Source of the DNA: Caulobacter endophyticus
GTDB taxonomy: Bacteria > Pseudomonadota > Alphaproteobacteria > Caulobacterales > Caulobacteraceae
NCBI RefSeq assembly: GCF_003116815.1
Contig: NZ_QDKQ01000065.1
Span: 1-64,000, forward strand
DNA: 64,000 nucleotides
Direction of reading: 5' to 3'
Part shown: positions 1 through 8,611 of the stretch, piece by piece
Numbering within the stretch: the first letter of the stretch is position 1
Layout of the letters: every line of letters starts with the position of its first letter
Notes under the pieces: model-generated
What the model was told of the DNA's origin: nothing
The model's input: only the letters and a program-made list of their open reading frames with translations
Databases searched by the model: none
Made by a program: the position numbers and the translations under genes

Positions 1-106
1 CGGCCGACTTGGCCCCTTCGGCGTCCAGGAACTGGTTGCATCCCCAGCCGACGAGGATCCCCAGCACCATCGCGCCGATGATCAGATAGGCGAAGCGTTT
101 GTTCAT
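1..106 (-). CDS. Dicarboxylate/amino acid:cation symporter, N-terminal fragment
   Basis: The gene runs off the left edge and only about 35 N-terminal residues are visible. They begin MNKRFAYLIIGAMVLGILVG and form one hydrophobic segment followed by an acidic loop. From memory this resembles the start of DAACS-family (DctA/GltP-type) sodium or proton symporters, inner-membrane carriers of dicarboxylates or acidic amino acids. The ATG lies at 104-106 on the minus strand. The gene is divergent from the AMP nucleosidase, with about 220 bases between them. The family call rests on one membrane segment, so any other inner-membrane protein remains possible. Confidence 0.5.
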   Translation of the reverse strand, partial: MNKRFAYLIIGAMVLGILVGWGCNQFLDAEGAKSA

Positions 107-326
107 CGAGCGTCTTCCGTTCCCCCTCGGCCGCGGGGCGGCCGGGTCCTGCTCAGCGCCCTCCCAGCAGGCGCATTCGTTTCATGGACGCCCCGGAAGG
201 GGGCATGTGGCGCCCCTTTTGGCGGAGCGGGAGGCCTTCGTCCATGCCTGCGGCGTCACAAAGGCGCAGCCTGGGGGGTCTATGCCCCGGTCTGGTCAGG
301 CTGTGGGAAGGCTGATATAGGACGCC

Positions 327-1781
327 ATGTCTAACCAAGAAAAAGCGATCGCCGTCGTCGAACGGCTCAACTCCGAATACGAACGCGCCGTCGAGGCGCT
401 GCGCACCGCCCTCAGGGCCTATCTCGAAAATGGAACCCGCCCCGATCCGCAGATGCGGTTCGACGGTTCGTTCACCTATCCCGAGCTGCGCCTCACCTAC
501 GATCCCGAAGCCCTGCCGCCGAAACTGGCGCGCGCCTTCGCCCGGGTCAGCCGTCCCGGCGTCTATTCGACGACCGTCACCAAGCCGGCCCAGTTCAAGG
601 ACTATCTGGTCGAGCAGCTGACCCTGCTGATGGACGATTTCGACGTTGAGATCGAGGTCGCCCGCTCCAACCAGGAGATCCCCTATCCCTACGTGCTGGA
701 CGCCAGCATCGACCTGAACCAGGCCGATGTGCGCAGCGAGGATATCGCCCGCTTCTTCCCGACCACGGACCTGGCCTTCATCGGCGACGAGATCGCCGAC
801 GGCGTCTGGAGCCCGGTGCTGGAAGACACCCGGCCGCTGGCCTTGTTCGACGGCCTGCGCACCGATTTCTCGCTGGCCCGCCTGCGCCACTACACCGGCG
901 CTCCGGCCGAGCACGTGCAGCCGTTCATCCTGTTCACGAACTACCATCGCTACGTGGACGAGTTCGTCCGCTGGGGCGTGGAGCAGCTGAAGAAGCCAGA
1001 TAGTCCCTATACGGCGCTGTCGTGCTCGGGCGGCGTGGTGGTGACCGCCGAGACGCCGAACGCCGAGCAGGCCATTTCCGACGGCGCCTGGCGCAAGCAC
1101 CAGATGCCGGCCTACCACCTGATCGCCCCCAATGGTCAGGGCGTCAGCCTGGTCAACATCGGCGTCGGCCCGTCCAACGCCAAGACCATCTGCGACCACC
1201 TGGCGGTGCTGCGTCCGCAGGCCTGGCTGATGATCGGCCACTGCGGCGGCCTGCGCGACACACAGACCATCGGCGACTACGTGCTGGCCCACGCCTATCT
1301 GCGCGACGACCACGTGCTGGACGTGGTGCTGCCGCCGGAGATCCCGGTGCCGTCGATCGCCGAGGTGCAGCGCGCCCTCTACGACGCGGCCAAGGCGATC
1401 AGCGGCGACACCGGCCAGGAACTGAAGAAGCGCCTGCGCACCGGCACCGTGGTCACCACCGACGACCGCAACTGGGAACTGCGCCACAGCCTCTCGGCCC
1501 TGCGCTTCAACCAGAGCCGCGCGGTCGCCATCGACATGGAAAGCGCCACCATCGCCGCCCAGGGCTACCGCTTCCGGGTGCCGTACGGGACGCTGCTGTG
1601 CGTGTCGGACAAGCCGCTGCACGGCGAGATCAAGCTGCCCGGCCAGGCCAACGCCTTCTACGAGCGGGCGATCAGCCAGCACCTGCAGATCGGCATCCTG
1701 ACCTGCAAGCTGCTGCACGAGGAAGGCCCCAACCTGCACTCGCGCAAGCTGCGGGCCTTCGACGAGCCGCCTTTCCGGTAA
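327..1781 (+). CDS. amn: AMP nucleosidase
   Basis: This 484-residue cytoplasmic enzyme should hydrolyse AMP to adenine and ribose 5-phosphate, which limits the AMP pool. The N-terminal third fits the AMP nucleosidase N domain. The remainder is a nucleoside-phosphorylase-like fold with GHCGGLRD near residue 302, AIDMESATIAA near 400 and SDKPLHGEIK near 426, all typical of Amn. Length matches the family (about 480-500). The ATG is preceded by AGGA at a normal distance. The gene stands alone and is followed by a strong terminator at 1809-1842. A very long open frame on the opposite strand has no recognisable protein character. Confidence 0.95.
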   Translation: MSNQEKAIAVVERLNSEYERAVEALRTALRAYLENGTRPDPQMRFDGSFTYPELRLTYDPEALPPKLARAFARVSRPGVYSTTVTKPAQFKDYLVEQLTLLMDDFDVEIEVARSNQEIPYPYVLDASIDLNQADVRSEDIARFFPTTDLAFIGDEIADGVWSPVLEDTRPLALFDGLRTDFSLARLRHYTGAPAEHVQPFILFTNYHRYVDEFVRWGVEQLKKPDSPYTALSCSGGVVVTAETPNAEQAISDGAWRKHQMPAYHLIAPNGQGVSLVNIGVGPSNAKTICDHLAVLRPQAWLMIGHCGGLRDTQTIGDYVLAHAYLRDDHVLDVVLPPEIPVPSIAEVQRALYDAAKAISGDTGQELKKRLRTGTVVTTDDRNWELRHSLSALRFNQSRAVAIDMESATIAAQGYRFRVPYGTLLCVSDKPLHGEIKLPGQANAFYERAISQHLQIGILTCKLLHEEGPNLHSRKLRAFDEPPFR

Positions 1782-1808
1782 GAGCGGCGTCCGTCTGATA
1801 ACGACGAA

Positions 1809-1842
1809 GGGGCGGTGGTCATCCACCGCCCCCTTTTTCTTT
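1809..1842 (+). terminator. Rho-independent terminator after amn
   Basis: A perfect 10-bp stem, GGGGCGGTGG with CCACCGCCCC, closes a TCAT loop and is followed by CTTTTTCTTT. It lies 28 bases after the amn stop and faces the convergent M56 gene. Confidence 0.9.
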
Positions 1843-1877
1843 GCGCCCGGTCGAGCCGGCCTGACTTCGGCCCAGCC

Positions 1878-3089
1878 TTACTTCGGAACTGAAAAGAGGA
1901 TGGGGATCGTCACCTTGCCGCCGGCGGTGGGCTTGCCGTCCAGGGTCTGTGGCTGCATGCGGAAGATCTGGCTGAGCTGGATCGCCGCCTCGCCGAAGGC
2001 GTAGGGCTCTTCGCTCTGCCTCAGGACCCGGCAGTTCTCGAGATTGCCGGCGACGGCGACGGTGCAGCTGATGGTCGCCCGGCCGCCGGCCTTGGCCGCG
2101 GCCGCGTCGGCCGGATAGAAGCGGGCCAGATCGTCGGCGGTGGGCTTCTGCGCCCAGTCCGGGCGGGTGATCACGGCCGGTTCGAGGGCCGGGGCCGGAT
2201 TGGCGGCCCAGACCGCGCCGGCGGCGGCCGAGGCGACCAGTACGACGAGGGCCAGGCCCGCCTTGCGGCGCAGCGGAGTGAGGGAGGCGGCGTTCAGCAT
2301 GGTCAGTCTCTCCTTCAGGGGGGGAGGCCCCGCCGCGGGCCAATGGCAGCCTAGCGGGGCGGTGTTGACCGTCAGCACGGTGCTGAGCAGCGTTTCGGCA
2401 TAGAGGCGGCGGGCGTGCGGATGACGCTCGATCACCGCCGCGTCGCAGGCGATCTCCTGGTCGACGCGCAGGGCCTTGGCGGCCAGATGGACCAGCGGGT
2501 TGAACCAGCACAGGCATTGCAGGGCCACGACCAGGCCGTTGATCGTGGCGTCGCCGCGCCGCAGGTGGACGTCCTCGTGGGCCAGCACCAAGGCGCGGGC
2601 CTCGCCCTCGAAGCGGTCGGCGAAGTCGGCCGGCACGACGATGCGCGGACGCAGCCAGCCCAGCACCAGGGGACCGGCGTCGACATGCTCGCCGCGCAGC
2701 ACGGCGCGGTTGTCGTCCAGCGGCGTCAGCCGGCCGACGGCGCGCACGAAGCGGGCCTGGCGGATGGCGAACAGGGCGAAGGCCAGGGCGACCCCGATCT
2801 CCCACAGTATGAAGACGATGGTTGCCAGGGCCGGGGCCTTGGCGGCGGCCGGCGCGACCGTCCTGGCCGCCGTGGCGGCGAACTCGACGGCCGGGGCCAT
2901 CACCGTGGTCGGGGCGTGGACCGGAACCAGGCTGACCAGGGCGCACAGCGGCGCGGCCAGCCACAGGACGTAGGCGGCCAGCGGGCCGAACCGGCGGCGC
3001 ACGGGCCGGCGCAGCAGCATCACCGCGACGATGGCGAGCGCCAGGGCGAGGTTGGCGCGGATCAGCGCCTCGAGGATCGGACCGCTCAT
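1878..3089 (-). CDS. M56-family BlaR1-like membrane metallopeptidase with TonB-type C-terminus
   Basis: This 403-residue inner-membrane protein pairs with the BlaI-like repressor upstream; in known systems the M56 protease is activated by a signal and leads to repressor inactivation. Hydrophobic segments lie near residues 8-25, 36-57, 88-108 and 268-290. The zinc motif HEDVH is at 171-175, with DQEIACD further on as the likely third ligand region. The last 90 residues, from about 310, resemble a TonB C-terminal domain rather than the penicillin-binding sensor of BlaR1, so the signal is unlikely to be simply a beta-lactam. The ATG overlaps the repressor stop by four bases (3086-3089), so translation is probably coupled. 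Confidence 0.88.
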   Translation of the reverse strand: MSGPILEALIRANLALALAIVAVMLLRRPVRRRFGPLAAYVLWLAAPLCALVSLVPVHAPTTVMAPAVEFAATAARTVAPAAAKAPALATIVFILWEIGVALAFALFAIRQARFVRAVGRLTPLDDNRAVLRGEHVDAGPLVLGWLRPRIVVPADFADRFEGEARALVLAHEDVHLRRGDATINGLVVALQCLCWFNPLVHLAAKALRVDQEIACDAAVIERHPHARRLYAETLLSTVLTVNTAPLGCHWPAAGPPPLKERLTMLNAASLTPLRRKAGLALVVLVASAAAGAVWAANPAPALEPAVITRPDWAQKPTADDLARFYPADAAAAKAGGRATISCTVAVAGNLENCRVLRQSEEPYAFGEAAIQLSQIFRMQPQTLDGKPTAGGKVTIPILFSVPK

Positions 3090-3448
3090 TTGGAGATCCT
3101 CTCGACCAGGGCTTTCAGCTCGGCGATGTCCTGGTCGCTCAGCTTACCGGCGTCGGAGAACTGGGTGACCAGCGGGGCCAGGCGGCCCTCGAACAGCCGG
3201 TCGAGCAGGCCCTGGCTCTCGGCGGCCACGTAGTCGCCCCGGGCGACCAGCGGGGCGTACTGGTAGCGGCGGCCCTCGGGCGTGGCGCCGACAGCCTTCT
3301 TCTTCACCAGGCGGCTGAGCAGCTGCTTGACCGTGCCCTCGGTCCAGCCGTTGGGCTCGCCGACCTCGGCGATGATCACTTCGGAGGTCAGCGGGTTCTT
3401 CCGCCACAGCGCCTCCATGATGACGCTCTCGGCCGAACTGATCTTCAT
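3086..3448 (-). CDS. BlaI/MecI/CopY-family transcriptional repressor
   Basis: This is a 120-residue winged-helix repressor. The sequence MKISSAESVIMEALW followed by TEGTVKQLLSRLVKKK is the typical BlaI/MecI DNA-binding domain, and the C-terminal helix serves dimerisation. I chose the ATG at 3448 because GAGGAAA lies just upstream and because family members start here; an in-frame ATG at 3493 would run through the operators. It is the first gene of a two-gene operon with the M56 peptidase. Two TGAC-N4-GTCA dyads sit directly upstream, so autoregulation is likely. Confidence 0.92.
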   Translation of the reverse strand: MKISSAESVIMEALWRKNPLTSEVIIAEVGEPNGWTEGTVKQLLSRLVKKKAVGATPEGRRYQYAPLVARGDYVAAESQGLLDRLFEGRLAPLVTQFSDAGKLSDQDIAELKALVERISK

Positions 3449-3462
3449 GGACGTTTCCTCGA

Positions 3463-3474
3463 TGACGTTTGTCA
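3463..3474. promoter_or_regulatory. Candidate BlaI-type operator, proximal copy
   Basis: TGACGTTTGTCA is a dyad of TGAC and GTCA around a 4-bp centre, 15 bases upstream of the repressor start. It matches the second copy at 3488-3499 in 9 of 12 positions and resembles known BlaI/MecI sites, which are also short TGTA/TACA-like dyads. Function is inferred from position and duplication. Confidence 0.6.
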
Positions 3475-3487
3475 ACGATGGCGACGT

Positions 3488-3499
3488 TGACACTTGTCA
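3488..3499. promoter_or_regulatory. Candidate BlaI-type operator, distal copy
   Basis: TGACACTTGTCA is a second TGAC-N4-GTCA dyad whose centre is 25 bp from the first, a little over two helical turns. Such spacing would allow two repressor dimers on neighbouring faces of the promoter region. Confidence 0.6.
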
Positions 3500-3531
3500 T
3501 CGTAGTCGTCAACCGACGTTCTCGAAACAGC

Positions 3532-3618
3532 TCAGAGCGCGCTCGCGGTGGTGGCGGCCAGCATCAGGACCGGCAGCGCGACACAGAGGAGAAACCGCAG
3601 ATCGGCCATGAGCGCCAT
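3532..3618 (-). CDS. Possible 28-residue hydrophobic peptide
   Basis: A short frame begins MALMADLRFLLCVALPVLML and ends ATTASAL before a TGA. It has the shape of a signal-anchor or a small membrane peptide. It lies between the alpha/beta hydrolase and the BlaI operators on the same strand as both. No clear ribosome binding site was found, and frames of this length arise by chance in high-GC DNA. It is listed because nothing else occupies this gap. Confidence 0.15.
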   Translation of the reverse strand: MALMADLRFLLCVALPVLMLAATTASAL

Positions 3619-3655
3619 TCAGCGCCCGTAACGGTGTTACGCCAAGCGCCTTCGC

Positions 3656-4414
3656 TCAGCGGGAGACGCGATCCAGGAAGCCGACGATGCCGGCGGCCAG
3701 GGTCGGCTCCATCACCGCGCTCATGTGGTCGCCGGGCACGCGCATGGCGCGGCCGTTGGGCAGCATGCCGGCCAGGGCCTCGGCCGAGCCGTTGTCGTCG
3801 TCGCGCTGGCCGGCGATGACCAGGGTGGGCGTGTCGATGCGGGCGATGGCTTCGGCGTCGGTGGGCACGAAGGCGTTCAGCACGCCCAGCATGGCCTCGG
3901 GCTTGAGGTCGCCGGCGGCCATCATCGCCCGCACCCGGCGCCCGGCGCGGGGATCCCTGGCCAGGTCGCCGTTGCGGATGGCGTCCTCGAACATCGCCGC
4001 CCGCTCGCCCGCGCCCATCAGGCCCGAGGCGCCCATGCCGGCCAGCACCAGCCGTTCGGGCCGCGCGCCGCGCACCATCATCCGCACCGCCGTGCGCGCG
4101 CCCAGCGAATAGCCGACGAGGTCGTAGTCCGTCAGGTGCAGGTGCGTAACCAGCGCCTGCTGGTCCATGGCCAGCACGTCGGCGGGCCAGGCGGCCGGGT
4201 CGGTCGGGGCGTCGGAGCGGCCGTGGCCGCGCAGGTCGGGGGCGATCACCTTGCGGCCGGCGCCGACAAGGGCCTGGGCGACGCCAGGCAGGAACCAGTT
4301 GCTTTCGGCGCTGGCCAGGAAGCCATGCAGCAGCAGGGTCGGCCAGCCCTCGCCCAGGGTGCGGTAGGCGATGGAGACGCCGTCAAAGCTCTGGAATCGC
4401 TGGACCGGAAGCAT
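3656..4414 (-). CDS. Alpha/beta-fold hydrolase
   Basis: This 252-residue protein has the full alpha/beta hydrolase pattern. The oxyanion-hole HGF is at 30-32, DLRGHGRSD is near 60-68, and the nucleophile elbow GYSLGA has Ser103. An acidic residue lies in the GQRDDD stretch near 202, and the catalytic His is in PGDHMSAV near 229. It is probably a cytoplasmic esterase or related enzyme; the substrate cannot be read from sequence. The start at 4414 gives the normal short N-terminus. The open frame continues upstream for hundreds of codons, but that part is antisense to the phosphatase gene and has no family character. The gene is divergent from the phosphatase with 75 bases between starts. Confidence 0.88.
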   Translation of the reverse strand: MLPVQRFQSFDGVSIAYRTLGEGWPTLLLHGFLASAESNWFLPGVAQALVGAGRKVIAPDLRGHGRSDAPTDPAAWPADVLAMDQQALVTHLHLTDYDLVGYSLGARTAVRMMVRGARPERLVLAGMGASGLMGAGERAAMFEDAIRNGDLARDPRAGRRVRAMMAAGDLKPEAMLGVLNAFVPTDAEAIARIDTPTLVIAGQRDDDNGSAEALAGMLPNGRAMRVPGDHMSAVMEPTLAAGIVGFLDRVSR

Positions 4415-4489
4415 GGCGGCACAATCTGCGCAGACGCACGATCCGTCCAGACTCTCGATTTCGTCACACGGTGCGACTACATCGACGCC

Positions 4490-5263
4490 ATGACCCGTCA
4501 TATTCCCCTGCAAGGCGTCGAGAACTTCCGTGATTACGGCGACTATGCCGCCGGGGCGGGACGCCTCAAGAAAGGGCTGCTGTTCCGCGCCGCCCACCAG
4601 GCCGACGCCACCGACGAGGACCTGGCGGCCATGGGCGCGTTGGGCGTGGTCACCGTCGTCGACCTGCGCCGGGCTCCGGAGCGGGCGCGCGAGCCGTCGC
4701 GGCGTTGGACGGGCTTCTCGGCCCAGGTGATCGAAAACGACCTGGGCGGCGAGGGCGACGACCCCTGGCAGACCTTCCTGCGCGGCTGGGACTACGCCGA
4801 GGCCGACCTGCGCGGCTACATGGTCGAGTCCTATCGCCGCAAGCCGTTCACGCCGCGCCACGTGGACCTTTTCACCCGATACTTCGCGGCGCTGGCGGAG
4901 GCGAAGGGTCCGGTGCTGATCCACTGCGCCGCCGGCAAGGATCGCACGGGCCTGCTGGCCGCCCTGACCCACCACCTGGCCGGCGTGTCGCGCGACGACC
5001 TGGTCGAGGACTACCTGGCCACCAACGATCCCGAGCGCTACGCCCGTATCGGCGAGCGGATCGGCCGCTACCTGGCCGGCTACACCGGTTCGGTTCCGCC
5101 CGAGGCGGCGATCCGCGCGGCCCTGGCTGTGGAGGCCGAGTACATCCTGGCCTCGATCGAGGCCATCGAGGCCGCCCACGGCTCGATCGACGCCTATCTG
5201 GAGACGGTGCTGGGCGTCGATGCGATGGCCCGCGAGGCGATCAAGGCGCATATTCTGGCCTGA
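4490..5263 (+). CDS. Tyrosine-protein phosphatase family (Y_phosphatase3 type)
   Basis: The protein of 257 residues starts MTRHIPLQGVENFRDYG, the NFRD motif typical of bacterial Y_phosphatase3 (LipA/PtpB-like) enzymes. The P-loop HCAAGKDRTG places the nucleophile at Cys146 and the phosphate-binding Arg at 152; the KDR variant is usual for enzymes that can also act on phosphoinositides. No signal peptide is visible, so it is probably cytoplasmic. The start is the first ATG after the intergenic gap and fits the family N-terminus. It is divergent from the hydrolase and followed by a small unrecognised gene on the same strand. Confidence 0.9.
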   Translation: MTRHIPLQGVENFRDYGDYAAGAGRLKKGLLFRAAHQADATDEDLAAMGALGVVTVVDLRRAPERAREPSRRWTGFSAQVIENDLGGEGDDPWQTFLRGWDYAEADLRGYMVESYRRKPFTPRHVDLFTRYFAALAEAKGPVLIHCAAGKDRTGLLAALTHHLAGVSRDDLVEDYLATNDPERYARIGERIGRYLAGYTGSVPPEAAIRAALAVEAEYILASIEAIEAAHGSIDAYLETVLGVDAMAREAIKAHILA

Positions 5264-5301
5264 GCCTTGGCGCCCCAAGCGATCTGGGTTTTCGTGCCGC
5301 C

Positions 5302-5739
5302 ATGCACATGGAGACCCTTATTGACGGGCTGATAGCGGCCGCGCCGGAACTGGCGCCGAGGCTGGCCGAGCACTACGCCGACTACGACGAACTGCTGGGC
5401 TACATCTTCTTCTCCTACGACGTCGTTGCGCAGGCCGTCGCCCTGCACCGGGGATCCGACGAGGACCGGGTTCGGCTGGCCGCCATGCTGGCGCTGATGG
5501 AGCAGGCCTGGGCGGAGGAGGGCGTCAGCCACGTCGACGCCGAGACGGTCGCCGTCATCGCGTTGTCTTTCCTGGAAAGCCTGGACCGTGAAGCGCTGCA
5601 GGCCCTGCGGCCGATGCTCGGACCCGAGATGGGACGGGCGGCGGATCGCTATTATCTGCCGCAACCTCCACCCACCCTGGGTCGACGAGGGGCGATGCTC
5701 CTGCGCCGGATCTTTCCAGGCTTCCCCAAGAAGGCGTGA
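5302..5739 (+). CDS. Conserved-looking hypothetical protein, 145 residues
   Basis: I do not recognise this protein. It is predicted to be mostly helical and acidic in its first 115 residues, beginning MHMETLIDGLIAAAPELAPR, and ends in a short basic, hydrophobic tail (RRGAMLLRRIFPGFPKKA). There is no signal peptide or transmembrane segment. It starts 38 bases after the phosphatase stop on the same strand, so the two could be co-transcribed. Two close start codons, at 5302 and 5308, are possible. Codon use matches the neighbours. Confidence 0.65.
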   Translation: MHMETLIDGLIAAAPELAPRLAEHYADYDELLGYIFFSYDVVAQAVALHRGSDEDRVRLAAMLALMEQAWAEEGVSHVDAETVAVIALSFLESLDREALQALRPMLGPEMGRAADRYYLPQPPPTLGRRGAMLLRRIFPGFPKKA

Positions 5740-5808
5740 CAAACCGCTGTTCGCGGGCGAGGCTCCGCTTCAGGGCCGCGTCAGACGGCCCGCTGCAGGG
5801 CGGAGATT

Positions 5809-7239
5809 ATGAGCGAAGTCTTGGACGGCGCGCCCGCGCGCCTGGGCGCCGAGTCGAAACCGGCGCGAAAGCCGATCACCCGGGGCGGGTGGTCGTGGGT
5901 GCTGCACCAGGGCTCGCGCGACGTCTATGTGGTGCTGGTCACCATCTACATCTTCGCCCCCTACTTCTCGGGCGTGCTGGTCGGCGATCCGGTGCGGGGC
6001 CAGGCCATCATGGCCCAGATCGCCACCACCTACGGCCTGATCGTCGCCCTGACCGCCCCGATCCTCGGTGCAGCGGTCGAGAAGTACGGCCCGCGCAAGC
6101 CGCTGGCCGCGACCCTGCTGACCCTCATGCTGCCGATGCTGATCGTCCTGTGGTGGGCGACGCCGGCCGGCGGCCTGCCGCTGGGCGCGACGGCCGGGGC
6201 GCTGATCGTGCTGGGCGTGGCCTATAACTGGGGCGACGTCGCCGCCAACTCCCTGCTGCCGCGCGCCGCCGCCGAGCCGGGGCAGGCCTCGCTGCTGTCG
6301 GGCCTGGGCTATGTGTTCTCCAACGGCCTGTCGGTGCTGATGCTGATCCTCATGCTGTGGGGCTTCGTGCTGCCGGGCCAGGTCGACTGGCCGGGGATCC
6401 CCGAGGCGCCGCTGCTGGGCCTTTCGACCAACCATCATGAGCCGAGCCGGCTGGCCGGGCCGCTGTCGGCCCTGATCATGGCCCTGGGCGCGATCCCGTT
6501 CCTGCTGTGGACGCCCGACGCGCCGCGTACGGGGCAGAGCCTTGGCGGGGCGCTGAAGGCGGGTCTGGCTTTGCTGCGCGACACCTTCGCCAACCTGAGG
6601 GGACACCGCGACGTGGCGACCTTCCTGGCGGCGCGGATGCTCTATTGCGACGGCATGACCGCGCTCCTCGTGTTCGGCGGGCTGTTCGCGGCTGGGGTGA
6701 TGGGCTGGGGCGCGCTGGAGATGCTGGTCTATGGCGTGTCGCTGAGCCTGGTCGGGGCGCTGGGCGGCTTCCTGGCGCCCAAGCTCGACCGCGTAGTGGG
6801 GCCAAGGCGCGCCGTGCAGATCGAGATCGCCGGCTGCCTGGCGGCGCTGATATGCCTGCTGGGCATGCGGCCCGACCGCATCCTCTATGTCTTCGCTTAT
6901 GACCGCGCCGGACCGCCGGTGTGGGACGGGCCGCTCTACCGCACCGCGCCCGAGTTGCTCTATGTGGGCCTGGGCCTGGTCATCGCCGTCTGCGTCACGG
7001 CGCAGTACGCTTCCAGCCGGACCCTGCTGGTGCGCCTGGCGCCGGCGGACCGCACGGCTGCGTTCTTCGGGCTCTACGCCCTGTCGGGCACGGCGACGGT
7101 GTGGCTGGGCTCGGCCCTGGTGGCGGCGGCCACGACGCTGTTCCACAGTCAGGTCGCCGGCTTCGTGCCGATCGTCGCCCTGATGGCGCTGGGCGCGGTC
7201 GGCCTGTTCGCCGTGCGCGGCGGCGGGCGCGAGGCTTGA
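5809..7239 (+). CDS. MFS transporter, UMF1/Atg22-like
   Basis: This 476-residue integral inner-membrane protein has about twelve hydrophobic segments in two halves. The stretch VAYNWGDVAANSLLPRAA after the fourth segment and the general layout fit the UMF1 (Atg22-like) branch of the major facilitator superfamily, whose substrates in bacteria are mostly unknown. The first 25 residues are a basic cytoplasmic tail. The loop after segment six carries NHHEPSRLAG. It is flanked by the hypothetical gene and pabB on the same strand with 69 and 40 bases of spacing. Start choice rests on GGCGGAG upstream of the ATG. Confidence 0.85.
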   Translation: MSEVLDGAPARLGAESKPARKPITRGGWSWVLHQGSRDVYVVLVTIYIFAPYFSGVLVGDPVRGQAIMAQIATTYGLIVALTAPILGAAVEKYGPRKPLAATLLTLMLPMLIVLWWATPAGGLPLGATAGALIVLGVAYNWGDVAANSLLPRAAAEPGQASLLSGLGYVFSNGLSVLMLILMLWGFVLPGQVDWPGIPEAPLLGLSTNHHEPSRLAGPLSALIMALGAIPFLLWTPDAPRTGQSLGGALKAGLALLRDTFANLRGHRDVATFLAARMLYCDGMTALLVFGGLFAAGVMGWGALEMLVYGVSLSLVGALGGFLAPKLDRVVGPRRAVQIEIAGCLAALICLLGMRPDRILYVFAYDRAGPPVWDGPLYRTAPELLYVGLGLVIAVCVTAQYASSRTLLVRLAPADRTAAFFGLYALSGTATVWLGSALVAAATTLFHSQVAGFVPIVALMALGAVGLFAVRGGGREA

Positions 7240-7279
7240 GGCGGTAGCCGCCGGCCGCCCGGAGCGCTATCACCCGCCG

Positions 7280-8611
7280 ATGCGCGACGTCGCCCTCATC
7301 GCCGCTCCCTGGCGCGACCCACTTTGGGCCGCGGCCCCCTTCCGGGACGAGCCCTTCGCCTGCGCCCTGCTGTCGGGCGGTCCGGGCGAGCGGTGGTCGT
7401 ACCTTCTGCGCGCGCCCGACCAGACCCTGGCCCTCGACGCGGCCGACCGCCGCGATCCGTTCCTGGCCCTGGCCGGCATGATCGGTCCCGCCCTGCCGTC
7501 CGATCCGGAAGGCCCGCCGTTCCAGGGCGGCGTCGTCGGCCTGGCCGCCTACGAGCTGGGCGACCGCATCGAGGCGCTGGACCTGGCGCGCGGCGACTGG
7601 CCCGACCTGGTCTGCGCCCGCTATCCGGCTCTGCTGGCCTTCGATCACCTGCAGCGCGCCGTCGTGGCCGTGGGGCGCGGCGAGGGTCGAGCGCAGGCGA
7701 AGAGCCGCGCCCGTGAGGCCCTGGCCTGGCTGGACGCCCCGGCCCGCGATCCCTTCGAGGGCCGGCTGTGCGAGACGCTGGAAGCCGAGCCGCCGGCCGC
7801 CTACGAGGCGGCGGTCGCGCAGGTGGTCGAGCGGATTGTCTCCGGCGAGATCTTCCAGGCCAACATCGCCCGCGCCTGGCGGGGGCGGCTGGCTGGCGCG
7901 GCCGATCCCTTCGACCTCTTCGCGCGCCTGCGCGGCGCCAGCCCCGCGCCGTTCGCCGCCTATCTGCGGCTGGAGGGGCGGGCGATGGTTTCCAACTCGC
8001 CCGAGCGCTTCCTGAAGGTGCGCGGCGGCGAGATCGAGACCCGGCCGATCAAGGGCACCCGGCCGCGCGGCGCTAGCCCCGGCGAGGACCGCGCCCTGGC
8101 CTTCGAGCTGTCGGCAAGCGCCAAGGACCGGGCCGAGAACCTGATGATCGTCGACCTGATGCGCAACGACCTGGCCCGGGTCAGCCCGCCGGGCGGCGTG
8201 CGCACGCCCGAGCTCTTCAAGGTGGAGACCTTCGCCAACGTCCATCACCTGGTCTCCACGGTGGAAGGGCGGCTGAAGCCGGGCCTCGGGGTCGCAGACC
8301 TGCTGCGGGCGACCTTTCCGCCGGGCTCGATCACCGGCGCGCCCAAGGTGCAGGCGATGAAGGTGATCGCCGGCCTGGAGGGGCCGCGTGGTCCCTATTG
8401 CGGCTCGCTGTTCTGGGCCGGCTTCGACGGGGCGTTCGAGTCCAGCGTGCTGATCCGCACCGTGGCCCTGGCGCAGGACGCCGGAGGCTGGACGCTGGAG
8501 GCCAGGGCCGGGGCCGGCATCGTCGCCGACAGCGATCCGCTGGCCGAGCGGCTGGAGACCGAGGCCAAGATCGACGCCCTGCGCCGGGCGCTGACCGGGG
8601 AGGGGGCATGA
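7280..8611 (+). CDS. pabB: Aminodeoxychorismate synthase component I
   Basis: The 443-residue protein carries the chorismate-binding domain from about residue 165 to the end. The motif RPIKGTRPRG near 255 contains the Lys characteristic of aminodeoxychorismate synthase, where anthranilate synthase has PIAGT. SASAKDRAENLMIVDLMRND and the C-terminal GSITGAPK are also present. With glutamine amidotransferase PabA, not seen in this window, it converts chorismate to 4-amino-4-deoxychorismate for folate. The stop overlaps the pabC start (ATGA at 8608-8611), so the two folate steps are translationally coupled. Confidence 0.93.
   Translation: MRDVALIAAPWRDPLWAAAPFRDEPFACALLSGGPGERWSYLLRAPDQTLALDAADRRDPFLALAGMIGPALPSDPEGPPFQGGVVGLAAYELGDRIEALDLARGDWPDLVCARYPALLAFDHLQRAVVAVGRGEGRAQAKSRAREALAWLDAPARDPFEGRLCETLEAEPPAAYEAAVAQVVERIVSGEIFQANIARAWRGRLAGAADPFDLFARLRGASPAPFAAYLRLEGRAMVSNSPERFLKVRGGEIETRPIKGTRPRGASPGEDRALAFELSASAKDRAENLMIVDLMRNDLARVSPPGGVRTPELFKVETFANVHHLVSTVEGRLKPGLGVADLLRATFPPGSITGAPKVQAMKVIAGLEGPRGPYCGSLFWAGFDGAFESSVLIRTVALAQDAGGWTLEARAGAGIVADSDPLAERLETEAKIDALRRALTGEGA

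Noticed and set aside
153-1826. A 557-codon minus-strand frame across amn
   Set aside because: It mirrors a clearly identified AMP nucleosidase gene and has no recognisable motifs.
3656-5278. The alpha/beta hydrolase read as a 540-residue fusion
   Set aside because: Only the 252 residues from 4414 have family motifs. The rest is antisense to the phosphatase gene.
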